The position numbers were made by a program, and so were the translations under genes. Source: Streptomyces griseorubiginosus (GTDB lineage: Bacteria; Actinomycetota; Actinomycetes; Streptomycetales; Streptomycetaceae). From it: a stretch of 64,000 bases of DNA. The DNA is taken from assembly GCF_017614965.1 (NCBI RefSeq), contig NZ_WVUG01000009.1, positions 1-64,000 of the forward strand. Direction: 5' to 3'. Of this stretch, positions 24,467 through 33,242 are shown one piece after another. Numbering within the stretch: the stretch's first letter is position 1; every line of letters starts with the position of its first letter. The notes beneath the pieces are model-generated. The model made no database searches, was not told the origin of the DNA, and saw only the letters and a program-made list of their open reading frames with translations.

Positions 24467-24715
24467 ATGGAACAGGACCAGCGGATCCTGGCGAGGATCA
24501 CGGAAATGGTCGAGGACGAGCGCAAGCTCCGTGAGTCCCTCGCGGCCGGCGAGATCGACAGCTCGACGGAACACCAGCGGCTCGCCCAGCTCGAGGTCGA
24601 GCTCGACCGGTGCTGGGACCTGCTGCGACAGCGGCGCGCCAAGGCGGAGTTCGGGGAGAACCCGGACGACGCGCAGGTGCGGCCGTCCTCGCAGGTGGAG
24701 GGCTACATCGAGTAG
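24467..24715 (+). CDS. DUF2630 protein
   Basis: 82 residues from the ATG at 24467, with GGAG immediately before. The whole length matches the small DUF2630 family: an all-helical, charged coiled-coil (RILARITEMVEDERKLRESL, later QRLAQLEVELDRCWDLLRQR) ending in a short acidic tail. These cytosolic proteins of actinobacteria have no known function. It is monocistronic and convergent with the HAD-like gene 17 bp away. The 242 bp upstream contain its promoter and the TetR promoter and no other gene. Confidence 0.85.
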   Translation: MEQDQRILARITEMVEDERKLRESLAAGEIDSSTEHQRLAQLEVELDRCWDLLRQRRAKAEFGENPDDAQVRPSSQVEGYIE

Positions 24716-24732
24716 GGGAGCACGGGCGGCGG

Positions 24733-25422
24733 TCAGTCCACCAGGTCGAGTACCCGGCGCAGTGCGTCGGGGCGCTCGTGCGCCGGCAGATGATCGACGA
24801 AGTGCACCTGGCAGCCCAGGCCGGCGGCCCCGCCGTCGGCCTCCCGGTTGTCGCCGACCATCAGCGCCTCGTGCGGTTCGACCTCCAGCGCCTCGCAGGC
24901 GACCGCGAACAGCCGGGTGTCGGGTTTCTGGATGCCGTGCTCGTAGGACAGCACGTACGCGTCCACGAACCGGTCGAGGTTGTACGCGTCGAAGATCGGC
25001 CGCAGATCCCACCCGATGTTGCTGACCACGCCGATCCCCAGCCCGCGCTCGCACAGCGCGTACAGCACCTCGGCGGCATCGGGATACGGCGTCCAGGCCG
25101 CCGGCGTCATGTGCCGGTCGTACAGCGCGTCGTACAACGCCGGGTCGGGCAGCGGAACTTGGCGGGCGAGCCCGCTGTACGCGGCCCGGTGCGACTCGGC
25201 GCTCTCGTCCCGGACCCGCCACAGCTCGGCGAGTTCAGCGGGCAGCCGCTGCGGAGCCGCCCCGCCCGGCAACGCCCCCACCACCTCCAGCCCCTTCGCC
25301 GCCTGAGCCAACTCCGCCTCCGGCAGGGCGACTCCGACCTCGTCCAATGTGGCCCGCAGCCAGGATTCGGTGGACTCGATACGGAAGAGGGTGCCGGAGA
25401 AGTCGAACAGAACAGCAAGCAT
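24733..25422 (-). CDS. HAD-superfamily protein with variant motif I (DFSGT)
   Basis: 229 residues from the ATG at 25422. The nucleophile motif reads LFDFSGTLFRIES: the first Asp is kept, but the second Asp, the general acid of HAD phosphatases, is Ser. The other motifs are intact: GVVSNIGWD (II), the Lys of HGIQKPDTRLF (III) and MVGDNREADGGAAG (IV). Loss of the second Asp is typical of dehalogenases and phosphonatase-like HADs, which do not need to protonate a leaving alcohol. So a plain phosphatase role should not be assumed. It is followed on the same strand by nothing and preceded, 9 bp away, by the zinc-ribbon gene, so it is probably the last gene of that operon. Confidence 0.8.
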   Translation of the reverse strand: MLAVLFDFSGTLFRIESTESWLRATLDEVGVALPEAELAQAAKGLEVVGALPGGAAPQRLPAELAELWRVRDESAESHRAAYSGLARQVPLPDPALYDALYDRHMTPAAWTPYPDAAEVLYALCERGLGIGVVSNIGWDLRPIFDAYNLDRFVDAYVLSYEHGIQKPDTRLFAVACEALEVEPHEALMVGDNREADGGAAGLGCQVHFVDHLPAHERPDALRRVLDLVD

Positions 25423-25431
25423 GAGTGGATC

Positions 25432-25941
25432 TTACGGGGCGATGTTCCAGCGAGCGGGAAGCTCCGCACCGCAGAAGACACACACGAAGTCGCCTTCCCG
25501 GACGATGCCGACCTCCGCACACGCCGGACACCGCCGGAACACCACCTCGTGCGTGAACCCGCCGGGATGCTCGATGCCCAGGGCGTCCAGGGCGGCGCGG
25601 ACGGAGTGCCAGGAGTCGAGGTCCGGGCAGTAGCCCGTGGACTGGTTGCTGACGTCCTGGACCGCCCAGCCGCCCGGTCCCCGGGTCAGTCCCAGCTCAC
25701 CCGCGGCGAGGACCCGTCCGCCTCCGGCGCAGGCCACATGCTCGCTGCGCCGTGGTGCCAGCCGCAGCAGACCGTCCAGTCCGATGACGTAGGTGAAGGG
25801 TTCCGCGGCCTCCTGCGCGCCGCGCTCGGCCATCCAGACGTCGAGGTCGGCGGACGTGCGGATCGCGCGTCCCGCGGCGCCCCCTCCCGCCTGCGGCCGC
25901 AGTTCTTCCGGCCCGATGTAGCCGTAGCCCCGCGTGCTCAT
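25432..25941 (-). CDS. Hypothetical protein with C-terminal zinc ribbon
   Basis: 169 residues from the ATG at 25941, whose first bases overlap the stop of the upstream PAP2 gene (ATGA). The N-terminal half has GYGYIGPEELRP and a conserved-looking FTYVIGLDGLLRLAPRRSEH. The C-terminus carries two CxxC pairs (CPAC and CVFC, 15 residues apart), a zinc-ribbon arrangement. No catalytic motif is recognised. The PAP2 gene, this gene and the HAD-variant gene lie on one strand with a 4-bp overlap and then a 9-bp gap, which suggests one transcript. Confidence 0.75.
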   Translation of the reverse strand: MSTRGYGYIGPEELRPQAGGGAAGRAIRTSADLDVWMAERGAQEAAEPFTYVIGLDGLLRLAPRRSEHVACAGGGRVLAAGELGLTRGPGGWAVQDVSNQSTGYCPDLDSWHSVRAALDALGIEHPGGFTHEVVFRRCPACAEVGIVREGDFVCVFCGAELPARWNIAP

Positions 25942-26615
25942 GGAGCCCATCGCCGGTGTGCCAGGGCGGCCAGTGCCACCAGCAGTGCGCCCAGCAGCCA
26001 GCCTCCCAGTACGTCCGAAGGCCAGTGGACGCCCAGCCAGACGCGGGTCAGGCCGACGCCGGCCACCGAGACGACGGCAACCGTCAGGGCGGTACGCCAC
26101 AGGGTGCGGCCCGTGCCGTGGCGGTGCAGGAGCCACAGGAGGAGGCCGCAGACGACCGTGGCCGTCATCGCGTGGCCCGAGGGGAAGGCCGCGTAGTGGG
26201 CCGAGTCGACGGGGTCCGGCCACACCGGGCGCGGGCGGTCGATCGCGGCCTTGAGGGACTGCTGCACCAGGGAACCCACCGCGACCGTGACCGCCAGCCA
26301 CAGCGCCGTCCAGCGCGCCGAGCGGCGCCGGACCAGCCACACCACGACGACCGCGGTGACCAGGCGCATCGTCCACGGGTCCCAGACCCAGTCCGTGAGG
26401 ACGCGGAAGGCGTGGGTGAGGCCGGGTTCGTCGACGGCCCAGCGGTGCGTGGTGCGGGCGATGCCGGCGTCGGCGTCGGTCAGGGGGCGCCATCTCCGCG
26501 CCACCGAGACGAGCAGGAGGGCCGAGGACAGGGCCAGGGTGAGCAGGAGTGCGGCGCGCGGGGTCACGCGTTGGGTTGGCGCGCGGGGTGGGGCATCGGC
26601 GGGCGGATGGTGCAT
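25938..26615 (-). CDS. PAP2-superfamily membrane phosphatase
   Basis: 225 residues with six predicted membrane helices. The three phosphatase motifs are all present: KAAIDRPRP (C1) near residue 123, FPSGHAM (C2, catalytic His) near 145, and RVWLGVHWPSDVLGG (C3, second His) near 188. Members dephosphorylate undecaprenyl pyrophosphate, phosphatidic acid or phosphatidylglycerophosphate at the outer face of the membrane. The exact lipid cannot be assigned. It is the first gene of the operon with the zinc-ribbon protein and is translationally coupled to it. Confidence 0.9.
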   Translation of the reverse strand: MHHPPADAPPRAPTQRVTPRAALLLTLALSSALLLVSVARRWRPLTDADAGIARTTHRWAVDEPGLTHAFRVLTDWVWDPWTMRLVTAVVVVWLVRRRSARWTALWLAVTVAVGSLVQQSLKAAIDRPRPVWPDPVDSAHYAAFPSGHAMTATVVCGLLLWLLHRHGTGRTLWRTALTVAVVSVAGVGLTRVWLGVHWPSDVLGGWLLGALLVALAALAHRRWAP

Positions 26616-26681
26616 AAGACGAACCTCGCCGCCGGATCGTGCCTGAAACCCGCTGCGGTGGTGCGGGCTCCGCCCCGCCGC

Positions 26682-27224
26682 TCACATGGTGATCAGCATC
26701 GCCACCATCGCGATCCCCATCGACAGCCGGCACGCCCGTGCGACCTCCGGCCGGTCACCCCATCCCACCGAGCCGCCCCCCGCGGCGGCCGGGACGAGTC
26801 GGACGCCGGAGAGCAGGACGTATCCCATGAAGTAGAGCAGCAGCACACCGGTCACCAGCGGCACTCCGGACGGTCCTCCATGGCCGGAGTGGTGCGCGGG
26901 CGAGGCCGCCATGACCAGTGCCATGTAGACCATGGCCGACGCGCCCACCAGATGGTGCAGATGGTGCGCGCTCGTCCGCGCCGCCCAGAGCGCGCGCAGC
27001 GCCGCGGCGCCGAACACGGCCGCGTAGACGGGCCAGGCCCACGGCGGCGGGCTGAACACCGCCGCCGGTACCGCCATCGCGGCCATGCCGAACCCCATCA
27101 GCGCCTCGCCGCCCGCGGCCCGGCGCTGCTCCTCGACGGTGCTGCGCATCCGCAGCAGACAGTAGGCCCCGGTCGCCGCACACAGCGCGACCAGCAGCCA
27201 GCCGGGCGAAGCCGGTCCGTGCAC
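26682..27224 (-). CDS. DUF5134 membrane protein
   Basis: 180 residues from the GTG at 27224, fixed by GGGAGGT five bases upstream. About five membrane helices (GWLLVALCAATGAYCLL, PWAWPVYAAVFGAAALRALW, ASAMVYMALVMA, PLVTGVLLLYFMGYVLL and a C-terminal one) alternate with short loops. The loops are rich in His (TSAHHLHHLVG, PAHHSGHG), which matches the actinobacterial DUF5134 family. The His and Met residues hint at copper, but that is speculation. The gene is divergent from the FUSC exporter gene. Confidence 0.8.
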   Translation of the reverse strand: MHGPASPGWLLVALCAATGAYCLLRMRSTVEEQRRAAGGEALMGFGMAAMAVPAAVFSPPPWAWPVYAAVFGAAALRALWAARTSAHHLHHLVGASAMVYMALVMAASPAHHSGHGGPSGVPLVTGVLLLYFMGYVLLSGVRLVPAAAGGGSVGWGDRPEVARACRLSMGIAMVAMLITM

Positions 27225-27372
27225 GCGCACCTCCCTGCTCGACGGTGTCGACAGTCCGTCGATGCCCGGACCGTCCGGCGCGCACGCGAGCGCAAGGATG
27301 TACACGGGGGGCATTCGAGGGAGCACGGTCGGTGAGCGGCGGCGCTGAAATGCGTTCACGGGTAAAACACCT

Positions 27373-27389
27373 GCTAATGTTATGTCACA
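27373..27389 (+). promoter_or_regulatory. Candidate -10 element and start of the FUSC/marR operon
   Basis: The A/T-rich GCTAATGTTATGTCACATG holds TAATGT (27375-27380) nine bases before the ATG at 27389. No ribosome site precedes this ATG, so the transcript may be leaderless or nearly so. In-frame ATGs at 27350 and 27377 keep the question open. Confidence 0.4.
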
Positions 27390-29083
27390 TGCCATCCGCG
27401 ACCGCCTTCTCCACCCCACGCCCCCGCCGCCGCCTCCCCTTGGCTGGCGTCCTGCGTCTCGGCCGGCCTTCGGACATCTGGTTCAAGCCGGCCCTCAGCG
27501 TGATCGCATCGGTCGCTCCGCCCAACCTCACGCTCCTGGCCCTCGGCCGCCTCGACCTGGCGATGTACACCATGGCCGGGTCCCTGTGCGCCCTCTACGC
27601 CCACAACCGCCCCTACGCCGCCCGGGCCCGCGCCCTGGCCTGGGTCGTCCTCGGCATGGTCGGCGGCCTGGCCGTCGCCCTGGTCACCGCTTCCCTCACC
27701 ACGAGTGCCGTCGTGCTCGTCACCGTCGGCGCGCTGCTGGCCGCCGTGCAGAAGGCGCTGTGCGACGCGACCCGGATCGGCCCGCCCGGCCATGTCGTAC
27801 TGACCTTCATCAGCTCAGCCGCCCTCTTCGCCCCGCAGACCCTCGCCCGGGTCCCCGGCCATCTCGCCCTGGCCCTCGCGGCGGGCGTCTGGGCCTGGCT
27901 CGTCGGAATGGCGCCCGGACTGCCGCGCCCGCACGGTCCGGAACGCCGGGCCACCGCCCAGGCCCTGAACGCGGCCGCCGCCCATGCGGCCGCGGTCCAC
28001 GCCACTGCCGCCCATGCGACCGCCGCGCACGCCGCGGGTGAGGCCGACCCCCGCGCCCGTGCCGTCGCGGCCGCCGCCGTCCAGGCCGCCTGGCAGACCC
28101 TCCTCGCCACCGGCGACACCCCCACCCGGCGAGCTCTGGAACGCCTTGTCGTCCGCGCGGAGGTCGCCCTCGCCGCCCCCGACGACACCGACCCGCGGCG
28201 ACTGCGGGCGTGGGCCCGCGACCTGTGCGGCACCGGACCCGTCCCCGAACTCGACGACCAGCAGGCCGCCGACGAACTCCTCGGCGTGGAAGCCGAACTG
28301 GCCGTCCCCGCCCGCCCGTTGTGGGCGAGGCTCGGCGCGTTGGCCCCCATCGCCCTCCGTACCGCCCTCGGCTGCGCCCTCGCCGGTTACGTCTCCCTCG
28401 CCCTCGGCGTCGGCCGCCCCTACTGGGCGCTGGTCACCGCCGCCTCCCTCTACCAGGCCAACCTCGCCCTCACCTGGAGCCGGGGCATCCAGCGCGTCGT
28501 CGGAAACCTCCTCGGCGTGCTCCTCTTCGCGGCCGTGGCTCCGCTCGCCCACGCCGGTCAGGTCTTCCTGGTCCTGTTCTGCCTGGCCTTCAACTTCGGT
28601 GCCGAGGCCCTGATGAGCCGCAACTACTGGCTCGGCACCGTCTGTGTGACCCCGATGGCGCTGCTCATCACCGAGTTCGCCCACACCCAGCAGCCCGGGC
28701 GGCTGATCACCGAGCGGGTCGTGGACACGGTCGTCGGCGCGCTGGTCGGCTTCCTCGCCGGCGTCGCCGTCACCAACCGGCGCGCGGGCGACCGCGTCGA
28801 ACACGCGCTGACCGCCGCCGAGCGCGCCCGGGAGCATGCCGCCCGGCTGCTCGCCGAGCCCGCGCCCGCACCCGCCGACCTGGAGGCCGCCCGCCGCGCT
28901 CTCGCCGCCGCGCTGGCCGAGCTGCGTGCCACGGCCGACGCCGCCGCCGGTGAGTGGTGGCAGCGCGCCCTGCCCCAGGAGCGGGTCGTGCGCGCCGAGC
29001 GGACCGGACACCGTACGCTCGCCGCGACGGTACGGCACCCGGGGCTGAACGGGACGACGAGCGCGGAGGGCATACGGCCATGA
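27389..29083 (+). CDS. FUSC-family membrane exporter
   Basis: 564 residues from the ATG at 27389. Two hydrophobic modules of about five to six helices (residues 30-165 and 315-460) flank a cytosolic Ala/His-rich linker with an AAVHATAAHATAAHAA repeat. The second module has the FUSC core GRPYWALVTAASLYQANLAL, followed by RGIQRVVGNLLGVLLFA and RNYWLGTVCVTPMALL. A helical C-terminal domain follows. Such proteins export aromatic acids, drugs or fusaric-acid-like compounds. The stop overlaps the marR start by 4 bp, so exporter and regulator are made together. It differs from the FUSC protein at 1.9 kb in length and linker. Confidence 0.85.
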   Translation: MPSATAFSTPRPRRRLPLAGVLRLGRPSDIWFKPALSVIASVAPPNLTLLALGRLDLAMYTMAGSLCALYAHNRPYAARARALAWVVLGMVGGLAVALVTASLTTSAVVLVTVGALLAAVQKALCDATRIGPPGHVVLTFISSAALFAPQTLARVPGHLALALAAGVWAWLVGMAPGLPRPHGPERRATAQALNAAAAHAAAVHATAAHATAAHAAGEADPRARAVAAAAVQAAWQTLLATGDTPTRRALERLVVRAEVALAAPDDTDPRRLRAWARDLCGTGPVPELDDQQAADELLGVEAELAVPARPLWARLGALAPIALRTALGCALAGYVSLALGVGRPYWALVTAASLYQANLALTWSRGIQRVVGNLLGVLLFAAVAPLAHAGQVFLVLFCLAFNFGAEALMSRNYWLGTVCVTPMALLITEFAHTQQPGRLITERVVDTVVGALVGFLAGVAVTNRRAGDRVEHALTAAERAREHAARLLAEPAPAPADLEAARRALAAALAELRATADAAAGEWWQRALPQERVVRAERTGHRTLAATVRHPGLNGTTSAEGIRP

Positions 29084-29619
29084 CGGCACCGAACGGACGG
29101 CAGTCGGGCGCGGCCAGGGGCGACACTGTCTCCACGGTGGTCCGGCAGTGGCGGGCCGTCCACCCGGACCTGGACACCGGCCCGATGGAGGTGATCGGCC
29201 GGATCAACCGCTGTGCCGCCCTCCTCCAGCAGGCCGAGGACGCCCCCCTGCGCCGCGCGGGCCTCAGCCGCCCCGAATTCGACCTGCTGGGCGCCCTGCG
29301 CCGCACCGGCCATGAGCTGACCCCCGGCGAACTGGCCCGGGAGACCTTCTCGTCCGGCGCCGCCGTCACCAAGCGCCTCAAGCAGCTCACCGAGCGCGGC
29401 CTGGTCGAGCGCCGCGGTGACACCCGTGACCGCCGCGTCGCCCACGTCCGCCTCACGGATGCCGGGCGCGCCCTGGTCGACGGGCTCCTGCCGGAGCAAC
29501 TCGCCTACGAGACCGCCGTGCTGTCCGTGCTCGCACCACAGGGACAGGGCGAACTCGCCGACCTTCTCGGGGAGTTGCTGGCCAGGCTGGAGGGAAGCCT
29601 CGGCGCGCTGCGCGCCTGA
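29080..29619 (+). CDS. MarR-family transcriptional regulator
   Basis: 179 residues from the ATG at 29080. The winged helix is clear: LSRPEFDLLGALRRTGHELT, then PGELARETFSSGAAVTKRLK and QLTERGLVERRGDTRDRRVA (residues 62-122). The N- and C-terminal helices form the dimer interface. MarR proteins sense phenolic or other aromatic ligands and commonly repress a linked exporter. The 4-bp ATGA overlap with the FUSC gene makes that exporter the obvious target; the operator would be upstream of 27389. Confidence 0.92.
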   Translation: MTAPNGRQSGAARGDTVSTVVRQWRAVHPDLDTGPMEVIGRINRCAALLQQAEDAPLRRAGLSRPEFDLLGALRRTGHELTPGELARETFSSGAAVTKRLKQLTERGLVERRGDTRDRRVAHVRLTDAGRALVDGLLPEQLAYETAVLSVLAPQGQGELADLLGELLARLEGSLGALRA

Positions 29620-29746
29620 GCGGCGGCTTTCGGAACTTTCGGTGGCGGGACACCCGTTGACGTGATCGCCGTGCACTCCCTACGTTCGATCCGGTCGGTT
29701 CGAATCATCGACTGACGTACGAGATGTCGAACGAAAGAGGATTGCC

Positions 29747-32299
29747 GTGGCAGCCGAGACCCTCACGGTCGATCTGGGCACGGAGACGGGGCCCTTCCAC
29801 GGCGGCGCGAGCGGCACGCTCTACGGCCTGTACGGCGACGGGGTGCCCAGCCGCGCGGTCGTCGAGGGCATGTACGTCCGCACGGTCGCCACCAAGGCCC
29901 AGGACGGCATCCAGCATCCCGGCGCCGACGCCCTGGAGATCCTTCCCTCCTTCGTCGCGGCCGGAGGCAAGGACGTGTACGTCTATGTCACCGACTTCCA
30001 CCGCGGATTCCCCTACGAATGGCCGGGTGACACCGGCGAGGAGAAGCTCGCCACCCATCTGGAGATCCTCCGCCGCCAGGTCGAACAGGCCATGAGCCTG
30101 GGCGCGCTCAGGTCCCATCTGGTGTGGGTGCCGTTCAACGAGCCCGAGGGCAACATGTTCGGCACCGGCGAGTGGAGCTACGACCAGGTCTCCTGGCACA
30201 CCGAGCCGGGCCCCTACTTCGACGCCTGGCAGCGGGCGTACCACCTCGTCAAGGGCATCGACCCCGAGGCACGGATCGCCGGTCCCAACACCTGCATCCT
30301 CTACCCGGAGGTGCGGGGCTTCCTCGAGTTCGCGCGCGACCACGACGTACTGCCCGACGTGATCACCTGGCACGAGCTGTCCTCGCCGGACGAGGTCCGC
30401 ACGAACGTGGCCAAGTACCGGCAGATGGAGCGGGAGTTGGGCATCGGCCCGCTGCCCCTCAACCTCAACGAGTACGCGCACAACTACCACCTGTCCGTTC
30501 CCGGGCAGATGATCCAGTGGATCGCCGCGCTGGAGGAGTGCAAGGTCGACGCCGACATGGCGTACTGGAACATCGCCGGAAACCTCAACGACTCCGCGGT
30601 GGAGGCGAACAAGGGCAACGGGCAGTGGTGGCTGTTCAACGCCTACGGACAGCTGACCGGGAACACCGTCCAGGTCAGGGCGCCACATCCCAACGCGCAG
30701 TACACGCTGCAGGGCGTCGCCGCGCTCGACCGCGACAAGCGGCAGGCGCGGCTGCTGTTCGGCGGTGCGAGCGGCGCCGCGGAACTGGTCTTCGAGGGCG
30801 TCGACGCCGAGGTCTTCGGCAGCCGCGTCCATCTGCGGTTGCAGGAGATCCCCTGGACCGGCCAAGTCGGCTCCAGCGCACAGCCGTTGCGGCTGCGGGA
30901 CGTCGAACTGCCCGTCGTGGACGGCCGGGTGCGGCTGCCCCTGACCGACCTGGACGAGATGTCCGCCTACCAGCTGACCCTCGCACCCGGCGGCCACGGA
31001 GCCACCCTCCTTCCCCCGTCGGCGGGTTGGCGGCGCACCTACGAGGCCGAGGACGCGGCCCACACGGGCGGCGGCCACTCGGTCAACGGTCCCGAGGGCT
31101 CCCCGTCCGACGTCGACAAGTTCGCCACCTCCGGCGGCTATCACGTCGGCGGCCTGCGCACCGGCTCCGACCTCGTCCTCGCCTTCGACGTCGAGGTCCC
31201 TCAGGACGGGACGTACGACCTCCGCGTGTTCGCCAACTCACACAACCTGGCCGACCTGGTGAGGGAACAGGGTCCCACCAACGTCTTCCTGCGCGTCGAC
31301 GGTGAGCAGGCCCGCGAACTCCGGCTGCCGCTCGGCTACAAGTGGGCCGTCTGGGGCCACACCGACACCCGGATCGAGCTGACGGCCGGCCCCCACCGCA
31401 TCACCCTCGCCGCCCAGGACCCCGACCTCGGCGTGACCAAGGGCGACGCGGTCGTCGACAAGCTGGATCTCACCCTGCGCGAAGACCGCCAACTGGACGT
31501 GTACGAAGCAGAGTTCGCGGCACTCGGTGGCGGGGCGCGGGTGAGTTACGACGAGCCGGGCGCCTCGGGCCCCGGTGCCGCCGTCCTCCCGCACAGCGGC
31601 ACCGTGACCTTCTGGGTGCACGCCGAGGACGACGGCGAGGCGACGGTGACGGTCGGTCTGCTCGGCCCCGGAGAGGGCCTGCTCGCGGTGAACGGCGAGG
31701 ACGTCGGTCCCGTGGCGCACGGCCCCGTCGCCCTCTTCCTGGCCGGCGGCATCAACAAGGTCACGGTGACCGGTACCTCGGAGCGCCTGGTCGTGGACCG
31801 GCTGCTGGTGGAGCCGTCGCGCGGCCTGCTGCCCAGCACGCGGGTCCCCGCTGCGGAAGGCACCCTGACCGGCACCGCGAAGGTGGCCGCGTACCCGTAC
31901 GCGACGGGCGGGAAGGCGGTCGACGGCATCGGAGCGGGCGCCGCGAACGCCCTCACGCTCACCGTCACCGCCGACCGCCCCGGCCGCCACGCCCTCACGA
32001 TCCGCTACTCCAACGGCGAGCAGGCACCGGCCACCCACTACAACCCGGACCCGGTCTGCCGTCACGCCGACATCTCGGTCAACGGAGCCGCCCCGCGGCG
32101 CGTCCTGTTCCCGACCACCTTCCACTTCGGCAACTTCTGGAACCTCTCCGTGCCCGTGACCCTGGACCGGGGGCCCAACACCGTCACCTTCACCGCCGAC
32201 GAACTGCCCGACTTCGACGGCCGTACCAAGAACGCCCACGGTCAGCGCTCCGCCCACGCCCCGGTCGTCGACCGGATCACCGTGACACCGCTGGCCTGA
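29747..32299 (+). CDS. Clan GH-A glycoside hydrolase with CBM35-like C-terminal modules
   Basis: 850 residues from the GTG at 29747, with AAAGAGGA upstream. Residues about 10-330 form a TIM barrel of clan GH-A: acid/base Glu in LVWVPFNEPEGNMF near 132, and the probable nucleophile Glu in PLPLNLNEYAHNY near 243. After a beta domain, residues about 425-575 match a CBM35-type module (RRTYEAEDAAHTGGGHSVNG). A second such unit (DVYEAEFAALGGGARVSYDE) starts near 584, and a third beta module ends the chain. There is no signal peptide, which is unusual for this layout. Sugar specificity is unknown; GH39-like is my best family guess. TTCGAA- and GTTCGA-type repeats in the 127 bp upstream could be an operator. 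Confidence 0.75.
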   Translation: MAAETLTVDLGTETGPFHGGASGTLYGLYGDGVPSRAVVEGMYVRTVATKAQDGIQHPGADALEILPSFVAAGGKDVYVYVTDFHRGFPYEWPGDTGEEKLATHLEILRRQVEQAMSLGALRSHLVWVPFNEPEGNMFGTGEWSYDQVSWHTEPGPYFDAWQRAYHLVKGIDPEARIAGPNTCILYPEVRGFLEFARDHDVLPDVITWHELSSPDEVRTNVAKYRQMERELGIGPLPLNLNEYAHNYHLSVPGQMIQWIAALEECKVDADMAYWNIAGNLNDSAVEANKGNGQWWLFNAYGQLTGNTVQVRAPHPNAQYTLQGVAALDRDKRQARLLFGGASGAAELVFEGVDAEVFGSRVHLRLQEIPWTGQVGSSAQPLRLRDVELPVVDGRVRLPLTDLDEMSAYQLTLAPGGHGATLLPPSAGWRRTYEAEDAAHTGGGHSVNGPEGSPSDVDKFATSGGYHVGGLRTGSDLVLAFDVEVPQDGTYDLRVFANSHNLADLVREQGPTNVFLRVDGEQARELRLPLGYKWAVWGHTDTRIELTAGPHRITLAAQDPDLGVTKGDAVVDKLDLTLREDRQLDVYEAEFAALGGGARVSYDEPGASGPGAAVLPHSGTVTFWVHAEDDGEATVTVGLLGPGEGLLAVNGEDVGPVAHGPVALFLAGGINKVTVTGTSERLVVDRLLVEPSRGLLPSTRVPAAEGTLTGTAKVAAYPYATGGKAVDGIGAGAANALTLTVTADRPGRHALTIRYSNGEQAPATHYNPDPVCRHADISVNGAAPRRVLFPTTFHFGNFWNLSVPVTLDRGPNTVTFTADELPDFDGRTKNAHGQRSAHAPVVDRITVTPLA

Positions 32300-32312
32300 G
32301 CGTGCCGGCGGC

Positions 32313-33068
32313 TCAGGCCTCCGCGTACACCCCGAACATCGCCCCCTGCGGATCCCGCAGCACTCCGATCCGCCGGACGTCCCCCAGGGACCTCGGCTCC
32401 ATCAGAACGCTGCCGCCGGCCGCGGTCGCCGTGGCCGCGGCGCCGTCCACGTCGGCCACCGCGAAGTACGGCAGCCAGTGCGGCGGCACCTCGTGCGGGA
32501 ACGTGTCGTCCATCGCCATCATGCCGCCGAAGTCGGCGCCGTCGACGCCCCACTGGGTGTAGTGCTCCGAGGCGTTGACGCTCCAGCCGAAGACCGTCGT
32601 GTAGAAGTTCACCGCCCGCTCCGGGGCCCGGGTCAGCAACTCGACCCAGCCCAGCGAGCCGGGCGCGTTGAACAGCCCGGCGCCCGGGAAGGACCGCGCC
32701 TGCCACATCTGGAAGACCGCGCCCGTCGGATCGATCGCCACCGTGAACCGGCCCACGTCGAACACGTCCATCGGCCCGAGCAGCACCGTCCCGCCCGCCG
32801 CCGTGACCTTGCCGGCCGACTCGTCCGCGTCGCGCACCGCGAAGGACACGTTCCAGGCGACGGGCTGCGACTCCTGGTACAGCGGGGACAGCGCGGCCAC
32901 CGCCACGTCCCCGAGATGCGCTACCGAGTAGCCGCCCGCCTCCTGCCGCGGATCCGTCTCGGCACGCCAGCCGAACAACTCCGCGTAGAACCGCTTCGCG
33001 CCCTCCAGATCGCTGGTCCCCAGCTCGGTCCAGCAGGGGCCACCGGTCACCGGCTTGTCGAGCTTCAT
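32313..33068 (-). CDS. Two-domain VOC (glyoxalase/bleomycin-resistance fold) protein
   Basis: 251 residues from the ATG at 33068, with GGAGGA nine bases upstream. Two tandem VOC modules (about 1-125 and 130-251) each start with the typical strand and helix (GGPCWTELGTSDLEGAKRFY, then LGWVELLTRAPERAVNFYTT) and end in a D-P-x-G-A-x-F turn. Metal ligands are only partly conserved. Similar proteins are called VOC family or hydroxylase-like in Streptomyces, and their reaction is not known. It is convergent with the GH-A gene at 13 bp. Confidence 0.85.
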   Translation of the reverse strand: MKLDKPVTGGPCWTELGTSDLEGAKRFYAELFGWRAETDPRQEAGGYSVAHLGDVAVAALSPLYQESQPVAWNVSFAVRDADESAGKVTAAGGTVLLGPMDVFDVGRFTVAIDPTGAVFQMWQARSFPGAGLFNAPGSLGWVELLTRAPERAVNFYTTVFGWSVNASEHYTQWGVDGADFGGMMAMDDTFPHEVPPHWLPYFAVADVDGAAATATAAGGSVLMEPRSLGDVRRIGVLRDPQGAMFGVYAEA

Positions 33069-33242
33069 GGCGTTCCTCCGCAGTGGATCCACGTCCGGTC
33101 CTCTCCAGCACGCTAGTGCCGGGCCCGGTCCCCGGCCATCCGGACAAACCCCTCGCGCCCGGCGCCACCGCCGCCGTACGCTCAGCCCCGTACCGCACCG
33201 CATGGCGGCCTCCAGTCCACCACCCCTGCCCGGAGGTCCCGC

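Noticed and set aside
29620-29746. A defined operator for the GH-A gene from repeated GTTCGA/TTCGAA
   Set aside because: The elements are irregularly spaced and short; not enough to call a site.
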